This document shows, piece by piece, positions 16,870-25,593 of a stretch of DNA of 64,000 bases. The stretch is from Salipiger pallidus (GTDB lineage: Bacteria > Pseudomonadota > Alphaproteobacteria > Rhodobacterales > Rhodobacteraceae): positions 372,001-436,000 of the forward strand of contig NZ_BMJV01000003.1 of NCBI RefSeq assembly GCF_014643635.1. Direction: 5' to 3'. Under the pieces are notes generated by a model. That model ran no database searches. It was given only the letters and a program-made list of their open reading frames with translations, and was not told the DNA's origin. Each line of letters starts with the position of its first letter. Position 1 is the first letter of the stretch. Both the position numbers and the translations under genes were made by a program.

Positions 16870-18267
16870 ATGCCCGGATTTTCCCACAGCATCGGCGGGG
16901 AGACCTTCCGCTTTGCCGACCTGCGCACGCTTATGGCGCGCGCCACGCCCCTGCGCTCGGGTGACGAGCTTGCCGGCATCGCCGCCGCCACCGACGTGGA
17001 GCGGGTCGCCGCACAGCTTGCCCTTGCGGATCTGCCGCTGAAGCATTTCCTGACCGACGCGGTCATCCCCTACGAGGCCGATGATGTCACGCGGCTGATC
17101 CTCGATGGCCATGATGCGGCGTCGTTTGCGCCGGTGTCGCACATGACCGTGGGGGCCTTCCGCGACTGGCTGGTGTCGGATGCCGCCACCTCCGAGGCGC
17201 TGTCGGCGCTGGCCCCCGGCCTCACCCCCGAGATGGTGGCCGCGGTGTCCAAGATCTGCCGGATCCAGGACCTCATCCTCGTGGCGCGCAAGTGCCGGGT
17301 GGTGACGAGGTTCCGCAACACCATCGGCCTGCCGGGGCGGCTTGCGACGCGGTTGCAGCCGAACCACCCCACCGACGACGTGAAGGGCGTGGCGGCCTCG
17401 GTCTTCGACGGGCTGATGTACGGATCGGGGGATGCGGTGATCGGCATCAACCCCGCGTCCGACAACACGGGCGCGGTGACCAAGCTGCTGCACATGCTGG
17501 ACGAGCTCATCACCGAAGGCGGCATTCCCACGCAATCATGCGTTCTGTCCCACGTCACCACCTCGATCGAGGTGATCGAGGCGGGCGCGCCGGTGGACCT
17601 GACTTTCCAGTCCATTGCCGGGACCGAGGCGGCGAACCGATCCTTCGGCGTAACGCAGGACATCCTGCAACAGGGCCTCGAGGCGACGCGCAGCCTGAAG
17701 CGCGGCACCGTGGGCGACAACGTCATGTATTTCGAGACCGGGCAGGGATCGTGCCTGTCGGCGGATGCGCATCACGGCGTCGACCAGCAGACGCTGGAGG
17801 CGCGGGCCTACGGCGTGGCGCGGCTGTATCAGCCGCTGCTGGTCAACACGGTGGTGGGCTTTATCGGGCCGGAGTACCTTTACGACGGGCGGCAGGTGAT
17901 CCGCGCCGGTCTCGAGGATCACTTCTGCGGCAAGCTGCTGGGCGTGCCCATGGGGTGCGACGTGTGCTACACCAACCACATGGAGGCGGACCAGAACGAC
18001 ATGGACCAGCTTCTGACCCTGCTGGGCACGGCGGGGGTGTCCTACATCATGGGCATTCCGGGATCGGATGACGTGATGCTGAACTACCAGACTACGTCCT
18101 TTCACGATGCGCTCTACCTGCGCCGCGTCCTCGGCCTGCGCCCCGCGCCCGAGTTCGAGGCATGGCTGGATGAGACCGGCATCCTTGCCTCGGACGGCTC
18201 GTTCACCCCGAACCCGACCCCGCCCGCACTGTTCAAGACCTCGCTGCCGCAGATGGAGCATTCATGA
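16870..18267 (+). CDS. eutB: Ethanolamine ammonia-lyase large subunit
   Basis: This 465-residue subunit forms the catalytic barrel of the adenosylcobalamin-dependent enzyme that turns ethanolamine into acetaldehyde and ammonia. The sequence is strongly EutB-like along its length, for example DLILVARKCRVVTRFRNTIG, the DAVIGINPASDN substrate loop, TQSCVLSHVTTSIEVIE and GCDVCYTNHMEADQNDMD. The ATG follows GGAAAGGAG. The gene overlaps eutC by 4 bases. None of the usual companions (eutA reactivase, eutE, permease, microcompartment shell, eutR) is near, so this is a minimal eutBC unit. The enzyme may rely on imported or locally made ethanolamine from lipids. Confidence 0.97.
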   Translation: MPGFSHSIGGETFRFADLRTLMARATPLRSGDELAGIAAATDVERVAAQLALADLPLKHFLTDAVIPYEADDVTRLILDGHDAASFAPVSHMTVGAFRDWLVSDAATSEALSALAPGLTPEMVAAVSKICRIQDLILVARKCRVVTRFRNTIGLPGRLATRLQPNHPTDDVKGVAASVFDGLMYGSGDAVIGINPASDNTGAVTKLLHMLDELITEGGIPTQSCVLSHVTTSIEVIEAGAPVDLTFQSIAGTEAANRSFGVTQDILQQGLEATRSLKRGTVGDNVMYFETGQGSCLSADAHHGVDQQTLEARAYGVARLYQPLLVNTVVGFIGPEYLYDGRQVIRAGLEDHFCGKLLGVPMGCDVCYTNHMEADQNDMDQLLTLLGTAGVSYIMGIPGSDDVMLNYQTTSFHDALYLRRVLGLRPAPEFEAWLDETGILASDGSFTPNPTPPALFKTSLPQMEHS

Positions 18268-19049
18268 CAGACGAAACCCGGGACTTGTGGAACACCCTGC
18301 GCCGCCACACCAGCGCGCGCATCGCGCTGGGCCGGGCAGGGGTGTCGCTGCCAAGTGCGCGGCAGCTGGAATTCCAGGCCGCCCATGCCGCCGCCCGCAC
18401 CGCCGTGCATTCCGAGCTGGACGAGACTGCCCTGCGCGCCGAACTCGCGGGGCTGGGCCTTGACCTTCTGTCGGTGCGCAGCCGCGTGGCGGACCGGTCG
18501 GAATACCTACGCCGCCCGGACCTTGGCCGGCGCCTGAGCGACGCCGATGCCGAGGCACTGGATGGGCGCGCGGCTCCTGCGGACGTGGCCATCATCATCG
18601 CCGACGGGCTGTCGGCGCTGGCGGTGCAGGACAACGTGGCCCCCTTCCTGCGCGCCTTTCTGCCCCATCTCCAGCGAGAAGGGCTGAGCCTTGCGCCCAC
18701 CGTCATCGCGCACCAGGCGCGGGTGGCCATCGGGGACGATATCGCCCAACGGCTGGGGGCGGCTTGCGTCGTCGTTCTGGTGGGGGAGCGGCCGGGCCTG
18801 TCAGCGGCGGACAGCCTTGGACTTTACCTGACCTACGGGGCAAGGCGCGGCAGCACCGACGCGGACCGCAACTGCATCTCCAACATTCGTACCGGCGGGC
18901 TGACCTTTCCCGAAGCGGCATACAGAGCCGGGTACCTCGTGCAGGAGGCGTTCCGCCGGCAGCTTTCGGGGGTCATGCTCAAGGACAACTCGGTGTCCGC
19001 GCCCGAGCTTGAAGACAGTGCCGGAGCAGAGCGCATTTCGGGTGAATGA
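18264..19049 (+). CDS. eutC: Ethanolamine ammonia-lyase small subunit
   Basis: This 261-residue subunit caps the EutB barrel and helps bind the cobalamin cofactor. Diagnostic stretches are TSARIALGRAGVSLPSARQLEFQ-type sequence near residues 14-36, VADRSEYLRRPDLGRRL, IIADGLSALAVQ and the C-terminal NCISNIRTGGLTFPEAAYRAGYLV. The start overlaps the eutB stop as ATGA, which should secure equal amounts of the two subunits. Its length is close to the family norm. The next gene on this strand begins 125 bases later and probably has its own promoter. Confidence 0.97.
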   Translation: MTDETRDLWNTLRRHTSARIALGRAGVSLPSARQLEFQAAHAAARTAVHSELDETALRAELAGLGLDLLSVRSRVADRSEYLRRPDLGRRLSDADAEALDGRAAPADVAIIIADGLSALAVQDNVAPFLRAFLPHLQREGLSLAPTVIAHQARVAIGDDIAQRLGAACVVVLVGERPGLSAADSLGLYLTYGARRGSTDADRNCISNIRTGGLTFPEAAYRAGYLVQEAFRRQLSGVMLKDNSVSAPELEDSAGAERISGE

Positions 19050-19174
19050 ATTCGCGGCAAGGGCGTGACGCCGGGCCGGAGTAGCCTAAGTTATATTCCG
19101 GAACCTGAAACTTTTGCTGCGCATGCTCCGTCTCTTCAGTCGGAAGACGCAACAGGAAGAGGCAAGATCGCAAG

Positions 19175-20473
19175 ATGCAGCACTGCAAGACTGCCGTCAT
19201 CGGCAGCGGAATCTCCGGCCTCGCGGCCGCATGGCTGCTGTCGGGCCATCACGATGTCACGATTTTCGAAGCAGAGGACCGGCCCGGCGGTCACGCACGC
19301 ACCAAGGTCGTGGATGGCTGCGCTGTGGATACCGGCTTCATCGTGTGCAACCGCAAGACCTATCCGCTGTTCATTCCCATGCTCGAACACCTCGGGGTGG
19401 AGCTTGCCCCCAGCGACATGAGCTTTGCCGCCAGCTTCGGGGCCGGGGCGCTGGAATACGGCACGACGCGCAACCTCGACATGTTCGCGCAGCGCAGCCT
19501 GCTGGCGAGCCCGAGCCACTGGCGCATGATCCGCGACATCATGAAGTTCTTCCGGGGCGCGCCCGCCCACGCCATGTCCAATGCCTCGATTGGCGACGTG
19601 ATGAAGCAGATGGGGCTGGGACGCGAGTTTGCCGAACGCTTCCTGATGCCGATCTCCGGGGCGATCTGGTCCACCCCGACGCGTGACATGCTGGATTTTC
19701 CCGCCCGCAGCTTCGTGACCTTCTTCGAGAACCATGGCCTGCTGACCGTGGACGACCAGCCCGACTGGCTGACCGTGCGCGGCGGCTCGGCCCGCTACGT
19801 TGAGGCGATCCTGGCGGCGACGACGGCCGACCTGCGCCTGTCCTGCCCGGTGCGCAAGGTGGAACGCGGCGGCGATGGTGCCACCGTCCACAGCGCCGCC
19901 GGGTCCGAGCGGTTCGACCGGGTCATCATGGCCACCCACGCGCCGGTCACCACCCGCCTGCTGGACCGTATGGACGCAGAAGAACGGTCGATCCTTGGCT
20001 GTTTCCGCACGGAGGCCAACCGCATGGTGCTGCATTCCGATCCGCGCGCCATGCCCAGACGGCGCAGCATCTGGTCCTCGTGGAATTACGTCACCGCCGA
20101 GCAGCCGGGCCTGCACGACCGGCCCATCAGTCTGACCTACTGGATGAACAAGCTGCAGCCGCTGGACACTGACCGGGACATGTTCGTGACCCTCAACCCC
20201 GAGGGCGAGCTCGACAACGTCCACGACGAGGCGATCCTGCATCACCCGCAATTCGACGACGAGGCACAGTTCGCGCAAAGCCATATCTCGGGGATCCAGG
20301 GGCGCGGAGGCATCTATTACGCCGGGGCCTGGACGCGCTACGGCTTCCACGAAGACGGCGTGCTCTCCGCTCTGCGGGTGGCGCAGCGCATGGGCATCGA
20401 CTGGCCGCTGGGACGCGATCCATGGGCGCGGGAGCAGGATGCGCCGATCGAGGCGCTTCAGGCGGCGGAATGA
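19175..20473 (+). CDS. FAD-dependent oxidoreductase, UfaD-like fatty-acid desaturase candidate
   Basis: This 432-residue flavoprotein has an N-terminal FAD site (AVIGSGISGLAAAW, residues 7-20, then FEAEDRPGGHARTK) of the amine-oxidase/phytoene-desaturase type and a C-terminal FAD-contact region (GIYYAGAWTRYGFHEDG). Together with the DUF1365 and cyclopropane-synthase-like genes that follow, it matches the Rhodobacter set that makes furan fatty acids, in which UfaD introduces a second double bond into a methylated lipid chain. The gene heads a four-gene operon with overlapping ends. The link to UfaD is by family and neighbourhood; other redox roles on lipids are possible. Confidence 0.78.
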   Translation: MQHCKTAVIGSGISGLAAAWLLSGHHDVTIFEAEDRPGGHARTKVVDGCAVDTGFIVCNRKTYPLFIPMLEHLGVELAPSDMSFAASFGAGALEYGTTRNLDMFAQRSLLASPSHWRMIRDIMKFFRGAPAHAMSNASIGDVMKQMGLGREFAERFLMPISGAIWSTPTRDMLDFPARSFVTFFENHGLLTVDDQPDWLTVRGGSARYVEAILAATTADLRLSCPVRKVERGGDGATVHSAAGSERFDRVIMATHAPVTTRLLDRMDAEERSILGCFRTEANRMVLHSDPRAMPRRRSIWSSWNYVTAEQPGLHDRPISLTYWMNKLQPLDTDRDMFVTLNPEGELDNVHDEAILHHPQFDDEAQFAQSHISGIQGRGGIYYAGAWTRYGFHEDGVLSALRVAQRMGIDWPLGRDPWAREQDAPIEALQAAE

Positions 20474-21252
20474 CCGACCTCTGGGATGGCGCACTGATCT
20501 CGGGGCGGGTCTGGCACGCTCGCCGTGGCGCGGTGTCCCGCGACTTTCGCTACGAGGTCACATCGCTTGCCCTGCCGTTGGCTGCCTTCGAAGAGGGCGC
20601 GCTGTGCTTGCGTCCCGACACGGGGCGGATCTGGCAGGTGCGGCAGCGCGATTTCGGGGACGGCACCGGGTTTCGCAGCTTCATCGCGGGGCTTCTGGAC
20701 CCGCTCGGGCTGGCCCATTGCGACGTGGTGCTCGTCACTACGCCGCGCACAAGCGGCTACGGCTTCAACCCCGTGAGCTTCTGGCTTGCGCGGGACGAGG
20801 GCGGCCTGAGGGCGGTGCTGGCTGAGGTGTCGAACACGTTTGGCGAACGGCATCTCTACCTTGTCCACCATCCTGATTGCCGCCCCATTGACCGGTCTGA
20901 CCGCATCGCGGGACAGAAGCTGTTCCATGTCTCGCCCTTCCTGCCGCGCAATGGCCATTACGTGTTCCGCTTCGACGCGGGGACGGGGCGCTTCGGGGCA
21001 TGGGTCGACTGGATCGGCGAGGACGGCAGCACGAAGCTGCAAACCGCCCAGAGCGGCCCCGCGCGGGCGCTCGATGCTGCCTCCCTGAGGCGCGCACGCT
21101 GGCGTCATCCGCTGCAATCGCAGCGGGTCATGGCGCTGATCCACTGGCAGGCGCTGAAGCTTGCCCTGAGACGGGTTCGATTTATTTCGAAGCCTGAGCA
21201 ACTTGCCCGGAAGAAATCCGAGGCCACCGACAAGGTACCCCGCGATGTTTGA
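20470..21252 (+). CDS. DUF1365 protein, UfaO-like candidate in furan fatty acid formation
   Basis: This 260-residue protein belongs to DUF1365, always met beside the FAD oxidoreductase and the cyclopropane-synthase-like enzyme. The family marks are SGRVWHARRGAVSRDFRYEV at the N-terminus, TPRTSGYGFNPVSFWLARD (about residues 92-110) and EVSNTFGERHLYLV. In Rhodobacter a protein of this neighbourhood, UfaO, is needed for the oxygen-dependent closure of the furan ring on phospholipid chains; I assign that role here only tentatively. The ATG overlaps the previous stop by 4 bases. Confidence 0.8.
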   Translation: MTDLWDGALISGRVWHARRGAVSRDFRYEVTSLALPLAAFEEGALCLRPDTGRIWQVRQRDFGDGTGFRSFIAGLLDPLGLAHCDVVLVTTPRTSGYGFNPVSFWLARDEGGLRAVLAEVSNTFGERHLYLVHHPDCRPIDRSDRIAGQKLFHVSPFLPRNGHYVFRFDAGTGRFGAWVDWIGEDGSTKLQTAQSGPARALDAASLRRARWRHPLQSQRVMALIHWQALKLALRRVRFISKPEQLARKKSEATDKVPRDV

Positions 21253-22417
21253 ACGCCAGATCGAAAGCCGTCTTCTCGGCTGTCTCGACAAGATCGAGCA
21301 CGGCACGCTCACCCTGACCACCCCGGACGGCAAGACCCGGGTGTTCGGAGGGCGCCAGCCGGGCATCGACGCCGACCTTACCATCGCCGATTGGCGCGCC
21401 GGTCCTGCAGTCGCTGCCAAGGGAGATATCGGTCTGACCGAAGCCTACCGCGATGGCTGGGTCGACAGCACCGACCTTGCCGCCTTCCTGACCTTCGGAC
21501 TGCAGAACGAGGACGCGCTTGAGCCCTTCCTCTACGGGCACCCGATCCAGGCGCTGATGGTGCGAGCGCTGTACCTGTTCAACCGCAACACCAAGGCGGG
21601 CTCGCGGCGCAACATCTCGGCGCATTACGATCTGGGGAACGACTTTTACAAGCTCTGGCTTGACGAGACGATGACCTATTCCTCGGCGCTCTATCGGCCC
21701 GAGGATGCCAGCGCCGCAGATCCGCTGGTGCCCGCACAGCACCGCAAGTACGATCGCATCCTTGAAGGACTGGGCCGGTCGTCGGGCAACGTGCTGGAGA
21801 TCGGCTGTGGCTGGGGCGGTTTTGCCGAACGGGCCCTGACGCATGGCGATTTTGCCACCAAGGGGCTGACCCTGTCGCGCGAACAAGCGCAGTTCGCCCG
21901 TGAACGGCTTGGGCGCGATGCGGATATCGCCATCCAGGATTACCGCGATGAATACGGCCGCTTTGACAGCGTCGTGTCCATCGAGATGTTCGAGGCCGTG
22001 GGCGAACGCTACTGGCCCACCTATTTCGGCAAGCTCAAGCATGTGCTGGCGGACAAGGGCCGGGCGATGGTGCAGACTATCACCATGGCCGACCGGTATT
22101 TCGACCGCTACCGTGTCAGCGGTGACATGATCCGCAGCTTCGTGTTTCCTGGGGGCATGCTGCCGTCGCCCAACGCCTTCCGCGACCTTGCCGAGTCCGC
22201 TGGCCTGCAGGTCGAGGACAGTTTCTCCTTTGGCAAGGATTACGCCCGCACCCTGCGAGATTGGCAGGCCCGCTTCGAAGCACGCCTGCCCGAAGTTCGG
22301 GCGCAGGGATTCGATGAAAACTTCATCCGCATCTGGCGCTTTTACCTTGCGGCCTGCACCGCCGCATTCGAGGTCGGACGCACGGATGTCTACCAGTATC
22401 GGCTTTCCCATGCCTGA
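21245..22417 (+). CDS. Cyclopropane-fatty-acid-synthase-like SAM methyltransferase, UfaM-like candidate
   Basis: This 390-residue enzyme has the CFA synthase fold, with the SAM motif VLEIGCGWGGFAERA (residues 183-197) and the lipid-side motif HYDLGNDFYKLWLD (127-140). It probably methylates an unsaturated acyl chain inside a phospholipid. Residues that hold bicarbonate in E. coli CFA synthase differ: the YSCA Cys is Ser147 here, and the His after MFE is Ala. This suggests a product other than a cyclopropane, as with UfaM, which makes a methyl-branched alkene. The start overlaps the DUF1365 gene by 8 bases. The naming as UfaM is inferred. Confidence 0.85.
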   Translation: MFERQIESRLLGCLDKIEHGTLTLTTPDGKTRVFGGRQPGIDADLTIADWRAGPAVAAKGDIGLTEAYRDGWVDSTDLAAFLTFGLQNEDALEPFLYGHPIQALMVRALYLFNRNTKAGSRRNISAHYDLGNDFYKLWLDETMTYSSALYRPEDASAADPLVPAQHRKYDRILEGLGRSSGNVLEIGCGWGGFAERALTHGDFATKGLTLSREQAQFARERLGRDADIAIQDYRDEYGRFDSVVSIEMFEAVGERYWPTYFGKLKHVLADKGRAMVQTITMADRYFDRYRVSGDMIRSFVFPGGMLPSPNAFRDLAESAGLQVEDSFSFGKDYARTLRDWQARFEARLPEVRAQGFDENFIRIWRFYLAACTAAFEVGRTDVYQYRLSHA

Positions 22418-23156
22418 CACCCAACGCATCTGGATCATGGGCGCCTCGACCGGCATCGGCGCGGCGCTTGCCACGGAATACGCCCGGCGCGGGGCGCGGC
22501 TGGTGATCTCGGCCCGTTCCGAGGATCAGCTTCGCGCGCTGGCCAGCGACATCGAGGCCGCCGGCGGCAGTGCCGAGGTCGTGATGGCCGACGTCTCGGA
22601 CGAGGCAAGCCTTGCGGCGGCGGCAGACACCATCCGCGCGGGCGGCCCGCTCGACAAGGCGATCACGCTGGCGGCGCTTTACGATCCCGGCAAGGTGATG
22701 GAGATCGATGCCGAAAAGGCCGCCAAGCTGGTGACCGTGAATCTTACCGGAACGTTCCTCTTTGCCCGCGCCGCCGCGCCGCTGCTGCGCGATGGCGGGG
22801 ATCTTGTTCTTACCGGGTCGGTGGCGGGCTATGTCGGCCTGCCCAAGGGGCAGATGTATTCCGCGTCCAAGGCGGGGGTCATCAACCTCGTGGAAAGTCT
22901 GCGGGTCGAACTGGCGCCGCGCGTGGTGGTCAAGATGATCAGCCCCGGCTTCGTCGACACCCGCCTGACCGAGAAGAACGATTTCCAGATGCCTGGCCTT
23001 CTGCAGCCCGAAGACGCCGCGACGCGCATCGCGGATGGGCTGGACGGGAAGCGGTTCGAGGTGCATTTCCCGCGCCGCCTGACATGGCCGCTGAAGCTGC
23101 TGCGAGCCTTGCCCTACGGCATCGCCTTCCGGCTGACGAAGCGGCTGAACCAGTAG
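22410..23156 (+). CDS. Short-chain dehydrogenase/reductase
   Basis: This 248-residue enzyme is a classical SDR with the nucleotide site GASTGIG (residues 11-17), the catalytic Ser137 (TGSVAG) and the YSASK motif (Tyr150, Lys154). It starts 8 bases before the methyltransferase stop and ends the four-gene lipid operon. A part in handling a lipid keto or hydroxy group is likely from context, but the substrate is unknown. The C-terminal part keeps the hydrophobic LPYGIAFRLTKRL segment seen in membrane-associated members, so it may act at the membrane surface. Confidence 0.88.
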   Translation: MPDTQRIWIMGASTGIGAALATEYARRGARLVISARSEDQLRALASDIEAAGGSAEVVMADVSDEASLAAAADTIRAGGPLDKAITLAALYDPGKVMEIDAEKAAKLVTVNLTGTFLFARAAAPLLRDGGDLVLTGSVAGYVGLPKGQMYSASKAGVINLVESLRVELAPRVVVKMISPGFVDTRLTEKNDFQMPGLLQPEDAATRIADGLDGKRFEVHFPRRLTWPLKLLRALPYGIAFRLTKRLNQ

Positions 23157-23179
23157 GTCCAGCCGCCGCGTTGTCCGCC

Positions 23180-23575
23180 TCAGCCGTGGATCCATCGCGT
23201 GATGGTGAGGCCCGCCCAGGCCGATCCACCGGTCAGAACGGTGCCCCAGATGCAGTCCACGATCACCTGGTTCCACGTCCAGACTCGCAGGGTCGACAGG
23301 TTGGTGAACTCGTAGGTGCCATAGCACATGAGCCCCAAAAGTGCGCCCGCGAGCAGTGCCCGGGTGGCATTGCCCTCGGCCATGGCGGGGACGGAGACGA
23401 AATAGAGAAGGCCCGCGATGTAGAAGCAGTAGAACATCGCCGCAGGGCCAAGCTTCAGCTCGAGCAGATCGCCGACGCTACGTTCGAAGACGGGTTTCAC
23501 GATGAAGCTGATGCCTATCATGTCGACCACGAGGAAGATGATCAGCGTCGAGGCATAGAGGGTGAAGAGTTGCAT
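23180..23575 (-). CDS. DUF2177 family membrane protein
   Basis: This 131-residue protein has four hydrophobic segments and the DUF2177 marks DMIGISFIVKPVFE, MCYGTYEFTNLSTLRVW and CIWGTVLTGG. The function is unknown; the family often lies beside lipid-modifying and photolyase genes, as here. The ATG at 23575 is chosen over one 24 bases upstream because AAAGGATC lies at the right distance before it. The gene converges on the SDR and is divergent from the DUF2256/photolyase pair. Confidence 0.85.
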   Translation of the reverse strand: MQLFTLYASTLIIFLVVDMIGISFIVKPVFERSVGDLLELKLGPAAMFYCFYIAGLLYFVSVPAMAEGNATRALLAGALLGLMCYGTYEFTNLSTLRVWTWNQVIVDCIWGTVLTGGSAWAGLTITRWIHG

Positions 23576-23668
23576 GGCATGATCCTTTGTCCGTTTCACG
23601 GGAACATGGCGCGATTGCGCCTGGTTTCACCTGACGATTTCGAAAGACAGCCTTTCAGGAGCGCCGCG

Positions 23669-23827
23669 ATGCCCCGCATGGTCCGCAAAGCCGATCTTCC
23701 CACGAAACCATGCGCCTGCTGCGGCCGCCCCTTCGCGTGGCGCCGCAAGTGGGCGAAGGACTGGGACGCGGTGAAATACTGCTCGGACCGATGCCGCGGG
23801 GCGGCCCGCCGGAAGGAGGCGACATGA
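23669..23827 (+). CDS. DUF2256 zinc-ribbon-like small protein
   Basis: This 52-residue protein carries the DUF2256 pattern: KPCACCGRPFAWRRKW (residues 14-29) and YCSDRCRG (39-46). The four Cys in two pairs suggest one bound metal. Proteins of this family are commonly encoded next to photolyase/cryptochrome genes, and here the stop overlaps the photolyase start by 4 bases. The role is unknown. The ATG at 23669 follows AGGAG; a longer in-frame reading upstream lacks a good ribosome site. Confidence 0.85.
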   Translation: MPRMVRKADLPTKPCACCGRPFAWRRKWAKDWDAVKYCSDRCRGAARRKEAT

Positions 23828-25356
23828 CCCGCAATCTGTGCTTCGTGCTGGGGGACCAGCTGACCCGGGATCTGTCGTCGCTGCAGCGCCTGATCCCGGA
23901 GCGCGACGTGGTGCTCATGGTTGAGGTGGGGGACGAAACCACCTACGTGCGCCACCACCCGCAGAAGATCGCCTTTATCCTGTCGGCCATGCGCCATTTC
24001 GCCGAAGACCTACGCGAGCGCGGCATCACGGTCGACTACGTCAAGCTTGACGACGAGGACAACACCCACAGCTTCAGCGGCGAGCTGGCCCGCGCTGTGA
24101 AACGCCATGATCCCGAGCGGATCCTCGTGACCGAGCCGGGGGAATGGCGGGTCTGGCAGATGATGGGCGACTGGGAAACGGATCTCGACCTGCCGGTGGA
24201 TATCCTTGACGATGACCGCTTCTACTGCTCGCGCGACCGCTTTGCCGAGCTGGTGGAGGACCGCAAGACCGGCCGGATGGAGTATTTCTACCGCGAAATG
24301 CGGCGGGAGACCGGCCTGCTCATGGAAGACGGCGAGCCCGCCGGGGGCGCGTGGAACTTCGACAAGGAGAACCGCAAATCCCTTCCCAAGGGATTTGCCC
24401 CGCCCCACCGCATGCGCTTTCGCCCCGACGAGATCACGCAGGAGATGCTGGAACTGGTCGCCGCGCGGTTCGACAACCACTTTGGAGACCTTGAGGGCTT
24501 CGGCTGGGCAGTCACCCGCGACGAGGCCCTGCGCGCCCTGCGCCATTTCATCAAGGAGTGCCTGCCCAGTTTTGGCGACTATCAGGACGCCATGAAGACC
24601 GGCGAGGATTTCCTGCTGCACGGGCTTATCTCGCCCTATCTCAACGCTGGCCTGCTCACCGCGTCCGAGGTCTGCGACAAGGCCGCCGCCGCATGGAAGG
24701 ACGGGGATGCGCCGCTCAACGCGGTCGAGGGGTTCGTCCGCCAGATCCTTGGCTGGCGGGAATACGTGCGCGGCATCTACTGGACCGAGATGCCCGAATA
24801 CGTCGAGGGCAACTACCTGAACGCGAAACGCGACCTGCCCGCCATGTACTGGGGCGCCGAGACCGACATGCGCTGCATGGCCGAATGCATCGGCACCACG
24901 CAGCGACACGCCTATGCCCACCACATCCAGCGCCTCATGGTCACCGGCAACTTCGCCTTGCTTGCCGGGGTGGCACCGAAACAGATCGAGCAGTGGTATC
25001 TGGAAGTCTACGCCGATGCCTACGAATGGGTCGAGTTGCCCAACGTGCATGGCATGGTGATGCACGCCGATGGCGGGCGGCTGGGGTCCAAGCCCTATGC
25101 GGCCTCGGGCGCCTACATCAACCGCATGTCGGATTACTGCGCCAACTGTTCCTACGATCTGAAGCAGAAGACAGGGAAAGAGGCCTGCCCGTTCAACTAC
25201 CTCTACTGGAACTTCCTGATCGAGAACGAGGGCAAGCTGGGCAACAACCAGCGCATGGGCCTCATCTACGGCAACCTGCGCCGCAAGTCCGAGGAGGAAA
25301 AGGCCGAGATCACCCGCTCGGCCCGGGCCTTCCTCGACGGGGGCAGCTGGGACTGA
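23824..25356 (+). CDS. Iron-sulfur bacterial cryptochrome/photolyase (FeS-BCP, PhrB/CryB type)
   Basis: This 510-residue flavoprotein belongs to the group of (6-4) photolyases and cryptochromes that carry a [4Fe-4S] cluster, FAD and a lumazine antenna. The four cluster Cys are at 351, 439, 442 and 455, one residue off the positions 350, 438, 441 and 454 known for Agrobacterium PhrB. The N-terminal LVFGDQL-like motif appears as CFVLGDQLTRDLSSL. It probably repairs UV lesions or senses blue light. The start overlaps the DUF2256 stop (ATGA), so both are made together. Confidence 0.95.
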   Translation: MTRNLCFVLGDQLTRDLSSLQRLIPERDVVLMVEVGDETTYVRHHPQKIAFILSAMRHFAEDLRERGITVDYVKLDDEDNTHSFSGELARAVKRHDPERILVTEPGEWRVWQMMGDWETDLDLPVDILDDDRFYCSRDRFAELVEDRKTGRMEYFYREMRRETGLLMEDGEPAGGAWNFDKENRKSLPKGFAPPHRMRFRPDEITQEMLELVAARFDNHFGDLEGFGWAVTRDEALRALRHFIKECLPSFGDYQDAMKTGEDFLLHGLISPYLNAGLLTASEVCDKAAAAWKDGDAPLNAVEGFVRQILGWREYVRGIYWTEMPEYVEGNYLNAKRDLPAMYWGAETDMRCMAECIGTTQRHAYAHHIQRLMVTGNFALLAGVAPKQIEQWYLEVYADAYEWVELPNVHGMVMHADGGRLGSKPYAASGAYINRMSDYCANCSYDLKQKTGKEACPFNYLYWNFLIENEGKLGNNQRMGLIYGNLRRKSEEEKAEITRSARAFLDGGSWD

Positions 25357-25593
25357 GCCCATCTGAAACAGCCGTGACCAAGCCGTGCGCCAGCCGTTGG
25401 GACGCCGCATGGACAGCACGTGGCTCAGGATCCTCATTACCAGCGCCTGGGAGGGCAGCTTTGCCACCGCCGGGCGCAAGCTGTAGCTGTCGTGAACGGC
25501 GGTCTCCCGGGCCATCAGGGCTCGGGGCGCGGCACAATGTGCCGTCGCGCACGCGCAGCTAAATCGACTTCCTGAGTGAACGCCCTGACGAGA
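25357..25593. other. Intergenic region, nothing recognised
   Basis: These 237 bases separate the photolyase gene from the converging deformylase operon. Short frames exist on both strands but none has a ribosome site and family features together. No clear terminator with a T run is visible. Confidence 0.4.

Noticed and set aside
19050-19174. RpoE/ChrR-type promoter before the furan-lipid operon
   Set aside because: TGACG and TAAGT occur about 16 bases apart, but the -35 and the spacer do not match the published TGATC with an 18-base spacer well enough to claim it.
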